Shown here in pieces: positions 1-4,773 of a DNA stretch of 5,319 nt (positions within the stretch are counted from its first letter, which is position 1; every line of letters starts with the position of its first letter). The translations under genes and the position numbers were made by a program. This DNA is from Alphaproteobacteria bacterium. Its GTDB lineage: Bacteria > Pseudomonadota > Alphaproteobacteria > Puniceispirillales > Puniceispirillaceae. The DNA lies in NCBI GenBank assembly GCA_011525265.1, contig WTHV01000154.1, positions 1 to 5,319 on the forward strand, in the 5' to 3' direction. The notes beneath the pieces were generated by a model. The model worked only from the letters and a program-made list of their open reading frames with translations. It searched no databases and had not been told where the DNA came from.

Positions 1-144
1 AAGCTGTTATGTCATCTGTCTCTAAGATAGGGCGAATTGCCTGTGCTGGCCAGTAGAAAGGCAGACATATTGACCTTGCATCATCTTATGTGATGTCTGA
101 TAAATTAAAGATGAGTTCACAAAGGCTGTAAGGGCAGGTTCCGC
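1..144. other. Leader region upstream of betA; no gene recognised
   Basis: All three forward frames close early, with stops at 22-24, 28-30 and 54-56. The frame open from base 3 could carry the last 17 residues of an upstream gene, but that is too short to recognise. No reverse-strand start stays open to the left edge. A perfect 7-base inverted repeat lies at 62-68 and 93-99. The best promoter-like pair is TTGCAT at 76-81 and GATAAA at 99-104 with 17 bases between, which is a weak match. AGGGCAGG at 131-138 provides a plausible ribosome binding site for the gene starting at 145. Confidence 0.5.
62..99. repeat. Inverted repeat CAGACAT / ATGTCTG upstream of betA
   Basis: CAGACAT at 62-68 is the exact reverse complement of ATGTCTG at 93-99, with 24 bases between. 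A second inverted pair, CATCA at 79-83 and TGATG at 91-95, shares bases with the right arm, so the two hairpins would exclude each other. The site lies about 45-80 bases before the betA start, over the weak promoter candidate. It could be an operator or a structured leader, but arms this short also arise by chance. Confidence 0.3.
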
Positions 145-1803
145 ATGAATGCCGCACATGATTATATTATTATTGGATCTGGTTCAGCCGGTTCGACCAT
201 CGCCTACCGCCTTGGTGAAGTGCCAGATCATAAGGTTCTTGTACTAGAATTTGGCGGCACAGATATGGGGCCATTTATTCAAATGCCTGCTGCGCTATCC
301 TATCCGATGAATATGAAACAATATGATTGGGGCTATAAGGCAGAGGCAGAAGATAGCCTTGATGGGCGCGCTTTGGTATGCCCAAGGGGCAAGGTCATTG
401 GCGGCTCATCCTCGATTAATGGCATGATTTATGTCCGTGGCAATGTTGGCGATTATGACCATTGGCAAGAGACAGGGGCGACTGGCTGGTCATATGCAGA
501 TGTGCTACCTTATTTCAGGCGCATGGAAACATCACATGGGGGCGAGGCGCCATGGCGCGGGACTGATGGCCCGCTTCATATCACAAGAGGCCCGCGCGAT
601 AATCCGCTTCATGATGCCTTTGTAAATGCGTCTGTCGAGGCTGGCTATCATGCGACAGATGATTATAATGGCCATCGCCAAGAGGGAATGGGCCCTGCTG
701 ATATGACAGTCTATAAGGGGCGTAGATGGTCTGCGGCAAATGCCTATTTGCGCCCTGCTATTGCACGCGGGAATGTTGAGCTGCGCACAGCTGTGATGGT
801 TGATCAGCTGTTATTTAAGGGCAAAAAATGTATCGGTGTACGCTATCAAAAAGGTGGCAAAATTGTTGAGGTATTTGCAAAAAAGGCTGTGATATTATCT
901 GCTGGCGCGATTGGCAGCCCTGCAATTTTGCAACGCTCTGGCATTGGCCCAAAAGAGGTTTTAAAGCAAGCAGGTGTAAAGGTGCGAGCCGATAGGCAAG
1001 GGGTGGGGCGCAATTTGCAAGATCACTTAGAGGTGTATTTTCAAATTGCCTGCAAACAGCCTATTACCCTTTACAAGCATTTGAATGTTTTTGCGAAAGC
1101 ATGGATTGGGTTTAAGTGGCTCTTCTTCAAAAAGGGTCTCGGTGCGTCTAATCAATTTGAAAGTCTTGGCTTTATTCGCTCAGATAAAAATATCTCCTAT
1201 CCTGATATTCAATATCATTTCCTACCCGTTGCTATTCGTTATGATGGCAAGGCGCCGGCTGAAGGTCATGGGTTCCAATTGCATGTCGGGCCTATGCGTT
1301 CGAAATCGCGTGGCCATGTTCATATTAAAGATACCCACCCTGCAACAGCACCTGAGATAAAGTTCAATTATCTTTCTCATAAAGATGATATGCCAGAATT
1401 TCGCAAAGCCTTGCGCCTGACAAGAGAGATATTATCGCAAGCCTCTTTTGATCCCTATAGAGGGCATGAGATTCAGCCAGGTGATGATAAGGTCTCTGAT
1501 GAGGCGCTTGATGCCTTTATTCGCGAACATGCAGAATCAGCCTATCATCCTTGTGGTACGTGCAAGATGGGCGATGCTGCTGATCCGATGGCAGTTGTAT
1601 CACCTGATACAAAAGTCATTGGGTTTGATAATTTGTTCTGTGCTGATAGTTCTATTTTCCCACGCATTACCAATGGCAATCTTAATGCGCCATCCATTAT
1701 GACAGGGGAAAAAGCCTCTGATCATATCCTTGGCAAAGCGCCTTTGCCAAAGGCTAATGATGTCCCTTTCATTCATCCCAATTGGCAAAAGGCGCAAAGA
1801 TAA
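145..1803 (+). CDS. betA: Choline dehydrogenase-like GMC flavoprotein (BetA type)
   Basis: A 552-residue FAD enzyme of the GMC oxidoreductase family. It is expected to oxidise choline to betaine aldehyde at the cytoplasmic membrane, the first step of glycine betaine synthesis. The FAD-binding GSGSAG loop is at residues 11-16, with E35 placed to bind the ADP ribose. GMC signature 1 (RGKVIGGSSSING) is at 81-93 and signature 2 (GAIGSPAILQRSGIG) at 254-268. The active-site segment HPCGTCKMG begins at H468, and the partner Asn is probably N512 in GNLNAP. Stretches such as NLQDHLE, YHFLPVAI, SRGHV and HPCGTCKMG match E. coli BetA as I recall it, and the length is nearly the same (about 556). The ATG has AGGGCAGG shortly upstream. 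No betB or betI is visible, and BetA-like paralogues can act on other alcohols, so the family call is firmer than the substrate. Confidence 0.85.
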   Translation: MNAAHDYIIIGSGSAGSTIAYRLGEVPDHKVLVLEFGGTDMGPFIQMPAALSYPMNMKQYDWGYKAEAEDSLDGRALVCPRGKVIGGSSSINGMIYVRGNVGDYDHWQETGATGWSYADVLPYFRRMETSHGGEAPWRGTDGPLHITRGPRDNPLHDAFVNASVEAGYHATDDYNGHRQEGMGPADMTVYKGRRWSAANAYLRPAIARGNVELRTAVMVDQLLFKGKKCIGVRYQKGGKIVEVFAKKAVILSAGAIGSPAILQRSGIGPKEVLKQAGVKVRADRQGVGRNLQDHLEVYFQIACKQPITLYKHLNVFAKAWIGFKWLFFKKGLGASNQFESLGFIRSDKNISYPDIQYHFLPVAIRYDGKAPAEGHGFQLHVGPMRSKSRGHVHIKDTHPATAPEIKFNYLSHKDDMPEFRKALRLTREILSQASFDPYRGHEIQPGDDKVSDEALDAFIREHAESAYHPCGTCKMGDAADPMAVVSPDTKVIGFDNLFCADSSIFPRITNGNLNAPSIMTGEKASDHILGKAPLPKANDVPFIHPNWQKAQR

Positions 1804-1808
1804 AGCTG

Positions 1809-2171
1809 ATGTCATCTCTTACAACCATAGAGGCTGTGCTATCCGATAGGGGGTCAAAATACGCTGTTAGTGGCGGTGAGGCGATGAATAAGGCAGAGGC
1901 AGATAGGCTGTTAAAAGAGCTGAAAAAGACAAAGAAATTTGCCAAAGCCACGCATAATACATGGGCGCTACTATCATCAACAGATGGGCCACTTAAAAAT
2001 GATGATGGCGAATCTGGTGCAGGTATGGTGATTTTACGGATGCTAGAACGTGAAGCGCTTTATGACCATATCGTGATTGTCACAAGATGGTTTGGCGGCA
2101 CCAAATTAGGCGGCGACCGGTTTCGGCGTGTGCAAGATTGTGTGCGTGCTTATCTTGATGCCACTACTTAG
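1809..2171 (+). CDS. IMPACT/YigZ-family protein, short single-domain form
   Basis: A 120-residue protein matching the UPF0029 (IMPACT N-terminal) domain. Supporting motifs are the ATHNTWALL segment with H49, the acidic-glycine motif NDDGESGAG at about 64-72, and VTRWFGGTKLGG at about 91-102. E. coli YigZ is about 200 residues and carries an extra C-terminal DUF1949 domain, which is absent here. Eukaryotic IMPACT acts in translational control through GCN1/GCN2; the bacterial role is poorly defined. I chose the ATG five bases after the betA stop. An in-frame TTG at 1782 would add nine residues and overlap betA by 22 bases. Only a weak AAAGATAAAG precedes the ATG, so translation may depend on ribosomes finishing betA. 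The 3' end overlaps ccmE on the other strand by eight bases. Confidence 0.8.
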   Translation: MSSLTTIEAVLSDRGSKYAVSGGEAMNKAEADRLLKELKKTKKFAKATHNTWALLSSTDGPLKNDDGESGAGMVILRMLEREALYDHIVIVTRWFGGTKLGGDRFRRVQDCVRAYLDATT

Positions 2172-2598
2172 CAGCATCACCTTTCCAGACGCCTTGCTCT
2201 TCAAGACTTTCCTTGATTTCACGCGGGATATAATTTTCATCATGTTTGGCAAGAACCGTATCAGCGATAAGAATAGTATTGGACATGCGCCCCTCTGCTA
2301 CAATGCCTTGTCCCTCACGGAATAAATCAGGCAATGCCCCATCATAGTTGACCACAAGGCTGGCTGTCTCATCTGTGATGGTAAAGCGCGTTACGGTGCC
2401 TGCAATTGAGACACTGTCATCTGCTACAAGCCCGCCAACACGCAAGCGCTTTGCTTCCATATGGGAAGGTGTCATTTGCGAAGGGGTGACAAAGAAAACG
2501 ATATTATCGCGCAAGGCAAAAGAGGCCAACATAGCCGCACCACCAAGCATGGCACCTGCGATGATAACAAGCCATAATCGTTTTGCTTTAGGTGTCAT
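2164..2598 (-). CDS. ccmE: Cytochrome c maturation haem chaperone CcmE
   Basis: A 144-residue periplasmic haem chaperone of the System I cytochrome c maturation pathway. It takes haem exported by CcmABCD and passes it to the CcmF/CcmH ligation complex. A basic N-terminus is followed by one membrane anchor at about residues 9-29. An OB-fold domain follows, with the family segments RLRVGG (51-56), NYDGALPDLFREGQGIVAEG (84-103) and LAKHDENY (116-123). H119 is the histidine expected to bind haem covalently, and Y123 is the conserved tyrosine that coordinates it. The short acidic tail is typical and variable. AAGAG lies eight bases before the ATG as a modest ribosome binding site. The gene is usually in a ccm/cyc cluster, but no other ccm gene is visible here. 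It is divergent from the SDR pair and overlaps the IMPACT-family gene tail to tail. Confidence 0.95.
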   Translation of the reverse strand: MTPKAKRLWLVIIAGAMLGGAAMLASFALRDNIVFFVTPSQMTPSHMEAKRLRVGGLVADDSVSIAGTVTRFTITDETASLVVNYDGALPDLFREGQGIVAEGRMSNTILIADTVLAKHDENYIPREIKESLEEQGVWKGDAAK

Positions 2599-2619
2599 GG
2601 GTCGAACTCTTATGCTTTG

Positions 2620-2632
2620 ATAACGTGGTTAT
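2620..2632. repeat. 13-base inverted repeat ATAAC-GTG-GTTAT
   Basis: The two five-base arms are perfect reverse complements around a three-base spacer. It lies 22-34 bases upstream of the ccmE start, so a protein bound here could affect ccmE transcription. The next repeat has the same 5-3-5 geometry, with its centre 17 bases away, but a different sequence. Its function is not known. Confidence 0.3.
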
Positions 2633-2636
2633 GTAC

Positions 2637-2649
2637 TATCATAGTGATA
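2637..2649. repeat. 13-base inverted repeat TATCA-TAG-TGATA
   Basis: Perfect five-base arms flank a three-base spacer. A second palindrome, ACTAT-C-ATAGT at 2635-2645, overlaps it. On the minus strand the same bases contain TATGAT, a good -10 match for ccmE, although no clear -35 sits at the right distance. An operator overlapping a promoter would look like this, but chance is possible because the region is A/T rich. Confidence 0.3.
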
Positions 2650-2664
2650 AGACCAATTGCTAGA

Positions 2665-2676
2665 GGCAAGATTGCC
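2665..2676. repeat. 12-base inverted repeat GGCAA-GA-TTGCC
   Basis: Perfect five-base arms with a two-base spacer lie midway between ccmE and the SDR pair. A similar 5-2-5 palindrome, GCAAG-AG-CTTGC, occurs at 4707-4718 in the other divergent intergenic region, and the two share GGCAAGA followed by TTGC. This could mark a common regulator, but two short sites are thin evidence. Confidence 0.3.
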
Positions 2677-2712
2677 GCATGAAAAAGATTGACGCCTTAT
2701 CCGATAGATCAC

Positions 2713-2725
2713 AGGGTTTTTCCCT
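2713..2725. repeat. Short hairpin AGGG-TTTTT-CCCT
   Basis: The four-base arms are perfect reverse complements with a five-T loop. It lies 48-60 bases before the chosen SDR start, inside the possible leader ORF. No T-run follows the stem, so it does not look like a rightward intrinsic terminator. It may simply be chance. Confidence 0.15.
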
Positions 2726-2761
2726 AAGAAGAGCGGATAATTAATGTGGTAGCCCATAAGC

Positions 2762-2767
2762 GGGGGG
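2762..2767 (+). promoter_or_regulatory. G-rich ribosome binding site for the first SDR gene
   Basis: Six consecutive G bases followed by AA sit directly before two adjacent ATG codons at 2770 and 2773. Spacing is five bases to the ATG at 2773 and only two to the one at 2770, which favours 2773. This argues against the in-frame GTG at 2746, which lies 12 bases after its nearest purine run (AGAAGAG). Confidence 0.55.
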
Positions 2768-2772
2768 AAATG

Positions 2773-3507
2773 ATGCCAGAATTTTCAGATAAGGTTGTTG
2801 TGATAACAGGCGCAGCAGGCGGTATTGGCTTGGCTTTGACAAAAGCGTTTGAAAAGCTTGGCGCGATTGTGGTCTCTATCGATAGGGAGGGGACAAAAGC
2901 AGGCGGTGCGGTGCAACTCTATGGTGATTTATCAGATCCTGATTTTGCTGCAAATGTGCCACATAAGGTGATTGAACATAACGGCCGGATTGATGTGCTT
3001 GTCAATAATGCGGGCATTATTCACAGAGGCCCTGTTACCGATAGTGATGATGAGGCATTGCGCGCCTCTCTTGCGGTGAATGTCGAAGCCCCCTTTCGTC
3101 TGTGCCGATCTGCGATACCTTTGATGGCTGAGGCAGGCGGGGGTGCGATTGTGAATGTCGCATCTTGTTGGGGCAGGAGACCCGGCCCAAATCATGCCCT
3201 TTATTGTATGACCAAGGCTGCGCTTGCCTCTCTGACGGAATGCATGGGCATGGATCATGCGCACCAGAATATTCGTGTGAATGGCGTCTGTCCCAATGAG
3301 GTGAATACGCCTATGTTACGCACAGGATTTGAGATGCGCGGCATGAACCCTGATACAGCCATAGCTGAGTTAAATAAAACAGTGCCTCTTGGCCGCATTG
3401 CTGAGCCAGATGATATTGCAGATGTGGTTGTCTTTCTGGCCTCTGATAAAGCGCGCTATATTTGTGGTGAGCTGATTGAAGTCAATGGTGCCAAGGTTGT
3501 ATCATGA
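2773..3507 (+). CDS. Short-chain dehydrogenase/reductase, NAD(H)-type
   Basis: A 244-residue classical SDR, a cytosolic Rossmann-fold enzyme that interconverts an alcohol and a ketone; its substrate cannot be told from sequence. The cofactor loop TGAAGGIG is at residues 12-19. D37 at the end of the second strand (VVSIDREG) favours NAD(H). NNAG is at 78-81. The catalytic set is complete: N103, S131, Y144 and K148, the last two in YCMTK. The usual PG after the sixth strand reads PN (174-175), and the substrate region has several cysteines (C132, C145, C173). The C-terminus is typical (PLGRIAEPDDIADVVVFLAS), but the usual DGG reads NGA. The start follows the G-rich ribosome binding site; a GTG at 2746 or the ATG at 2770 are alternatives. 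The stop overlaps the next start as ATGA, so the pair forms one operon. Confidence 0.88.
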   Translation: MPEFSDKVVVITGAAGGIGLALTKAFEKLGAIVVSIDREGTKAGGAVQLYGDLSDPDFAANVPHKVIEHNGRIDVLVNNAGIIHRGPVTDSDDEALRASLAVNVEAPFRLCRSAIPLMAEAGGGAIVNVASCWGRRPGPNHALYCMTKAALASLTECMGMDHAHQNIRVNGVCPNEVNTPMLRTGFEMRGMNPDTAIAELNKTVPLGRIAEPDDIADVVVFLASDKARYICGELIEVNGAKVVS

Positions 3508-4238
3508 GCTATTTTGATGGGAAAATATGCCTTGTAACAGGCGCCAGCAGAGGCATAGGCCACGCAATTGCAACAAAGCTAAAAGAGCGCGGGGCAACAG
3601 TTCTGTGCGCACAAAGGCAACAAGTTGAGGGGTTTCAATCCTACCTTTGTGATTTGTGCGACACACAGGCCATTGACGGGCTTGTTGAGAGACTCATCGC
3701 AGATTATGGGCGTCTTGATGTGTTGGTCAATAATGCGGGCATGATGAAGGAAGCACCGCTTGAGGCTATGAGTCTTAGCCTATGGCAAGAGACCATCGCG
3801 TTAAACTTAACGACCCCCTTTTGGTTAATGGCCAAATCACTACCCCACCTTGCAAAGACCAAAGGGGCAATTGTGAATATTGGTTCAATTGAAGGGCTTG
3901 GGGCAAACCCAAATCATAGCGCTTATGTGGCGTCTAAAGGCGGGCTTCATGCGCTGACAAAAGCGGCGGCGGTTGATGCTGGCGCGCATGGCGTGCGGGT
4001 CAATGCTGTGGCGCCGGGATGGATAAATACAGCCCTAAATGAAGCTTTTATTGATGCCATGCCAGACCCAGACGCCTTTCGCAGAGATATCGGAAACATT
4101 CACCCTGTTGGCCATACAGGCACACCACAGGATGTGGCGTCTATGGTCGCCTTTTTGGCAAGTGATGAGGCACAATTTATCACAGGGCAGGTGATGGTTG
4201 TTGATGGCGGACGGCTCGTGCAATTACCATTGCCGTAA
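3504..4238 (+). CDS. Short-chain dehydrogenase/reductase, likely NADP(H)-type
   Basis: A second 244-residue classical SDR, resembling FabG and sugar or polyol dehydrogenases; the substrate is unknown. The cofactor loop TGASRGIG is at residues 12-19, with basic R16. The second strand ends CAQR with R38 and lacks the acidic residue, a pattern that usually favours NADP(H). NNAG is at 76-79. The catalytic set is complete: N101, S128, Y141 and K145 in YVASK. PGWINT at 171-176 and the C-terminal VVDGG at 232-236 are as expected for the family. The ATG lies inside the stop of the preceding SDR (ATGA), so expression is probably coupled. Similarity to its neighbour is confined to family motifs, so this is an old paralogue pair or two independent recruits, not a recent duplication. 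The gene ends nine bases before the convergent membrane-protein gene. Confidence 0.88.
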   Translation: MSYFDGKICLVTGASRGIGHAIATKLKERGATVLCAQRQQVEGFQSYLCDLCDTQAIDGLVERLIADYGRLDVLVNNAGMMKEAPLEAMSLSLWQETIALNLTTPFWLMAKSLPHLAKTKGAIVNIGSIEGLGANPNHSAYVASKGGLHALTKAAAVDAGAHGVRVNAVAPGWINTALNEAFIDAMPDPDAFRRDIGNIHPVGHTGTPQDVASMVAFLASDEAQFITGQVMVVDGGRLVQLPLP

Positions 4239-4247
4239 GATGATGCA

Positions 4248-4643
4248 TTAGTGGCTTAGGATTAAAATTGCTGCTGTGATAATGATGAGCTGGCATAGTA
4301 AATAGCCTGCATCAATCAAAAATAGACGCGTTGTCCCGCCTTTGAAAATAGTATTGGTGTAAATGCCAATCGTCACAGAGGCCGCAAGAATTAAAATGCC
4401 TTCAATCTTATAGGCGGCAAGCAATAATAGCGCCATCGTCGAAAAAAATAGGGCATCTAGCAAAGATGCCACCATCCCCTTGCCCATATCTTTTTGAAAG
4501 TCTTCTGGCATTTTGCGATGCGGCTGTTCTGCCGCCCAAATCGTGCCAAAAACTTTTGGATTATACCAAATCATACCAAAAGCAAAGGATAATAAAGCAG
4601 CTGTAATAAGCGCAACCATATTGGTTGTTATCAGCATGATCAT
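4248..4643 (-). CDS. Small membrane protein of the DUF1761 type
   Basis: A 131-residue inner-membrane protein with four predicted helices at about residues 7-26, 56-77, 82-99 and 108-129. The segment after the first helix reads G-x-x-W-Y-x-P-x-x-F-G-x-x-W (residues 23-36), a pattern I associate with DUF1761; the late FLIDAGYLL segment fits too. The family has no established function. The ATG at 4643 was chosen because GGGGGAAG lies just upstream on the coding strand. An upstream in-frame ATG at 4691 would add 16 polar residues and lacks such a site. The gene is alone on its strand, convergent with the SDR pair and divergent from the dioxygenase gene, so it is probably monocistronic. Confidence 0.75.
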   Translation of the reverse strand: MIMLITTNMVALITAALLSFAFGMIWYNPKVFGTIWAAEQPHRKMPEDFQKDMGKGMVASLLDALFFSTMALLLLAAYKIEGILILAASVTIGIYTNTIFKGGTTRLFLIDAGYLLCQLIIITAAILILSH

Positions 4644-4648
4644 AATAA

Positions 4649-4656
4649 CTTCCCCC
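4649..4656 (-). promoter_or_regulatory. Ribosome binding site GGGGGAAG of the DUF1761-type gene
   Basis: On the minus strand GGGGGAAG is followed by TTATT and then the ATG at 4643, a five-base spacing that fits a Shine-Dalgarno site. This decides the start against the upstream in-frame ATG at 4691. A further ATG two codons inside the gene (4637) is less well spaced. Confidence 0.65.
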
Positions 4657-4706
4657 GAATAATTATGAAATTCTTTCAAAATCGTAAGCATGTTTCATAA
4701 AAATTG

Positions 4707-4718
4707 GCAAGAGCTTGC
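4707..4718. repeat. 12-base inverted repeat GCAAG-AG-CTTGC
   Basis: Perfect five-base arms with a two-base spacer lie in the divergent region between the DUF1761-type gene and the dioxygenase gene. A TATAAC at 4743-4748 matches a rightward -10 in five of six bases and sits 25 bases downstream, so a protein bound here would be placed to affect dioxygenase transcription. No convincing -35 was found. It resembles the repeat at 2665-2676. Confidence 0.3.
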
Positions 4719-4761
4719 GATCAGGCCGCAGTGATTTTAAGGTATAACAAGCAGATTAGGT

Positions 4762-4768
4762 GAGGGAG
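4762..4768 (+). promoter_or_regulatory. Ribosome binding site GAGGGAG of the PhyH-family gene
   Basis: GAGGGAG ends five bases before the ATG at 4774, with good spacing and a purine-rich core. It supports that start codon for the gene that runs off the right edge. Confidence 0.65.
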
Positions 4769-4773
4769 CGATT

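Larger units (their letters stand above)
2599..2772. promoter_or_regulatory. Divergent intergenic region between ccmE and the SDR pair
   Basis: This 174-base stretch must hold the start signals for both ccmE (leftward) and the SDR pair (rightward). It contains four short inverted repeats: 2620-2632, 2637-2649, 2665-2676 and 2713-2725. On the minus strand a TATGAT that could serve as a -10 overlaps the second repeat. Rightward, TTGACG at 2689-2694 resembles a -35, but no good -10 follows at normal spacing. A 21-codon ORF at 2679-2744 could be a leader peptide. The region's regulatory role follows from the gene arrangement; none of the individual sites is proven. Confidence 0.45.

Noticed and set aside
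3..56. Frame open from the left edge to TAG at 54-56, possibly the end of an upstream gene
   Set aside because: Only 17 residues with no recognisable motif; a chance open frame of this length is common.
2348..2620. Open frame of 90 codons on the plus strand opposite ccmE
   Set aside because: It lies almost entirely antisense to a clear ccmE, has no recognised motif, and is explained by codon bias of the real gene.
2746..2772. GTG at 2746 as the start of the first SDR
   Set aside because: It would add nine residues not typical of the family and is poorly spaced from a ribosome site, while the G-rich run fits the ATG at 2773.
2932..3264. Open frame of 110 codons on the minus strand
   Set aside because: It is antisense to the first SDR, shows no family motif and has unusual composition rich in His and Arg.
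2990..3742. Near-identical 28-base stretches at 2990-3017 and 3715-3742 (two mismatches)
   Set aside because: They encode the same conserved SDR segment (LDVLVNNAG type) in two paralogous genes; there is no sign of a mobile or regulatory repeat.
4211..4236. ACGGC / GCCGT inverted repeat at the end of the second SDR, considered as a terminator
   Set aside because: The arms are only five bases with a 16-base loop and no T-run follows, so it does not fit an intrinsic terminator.
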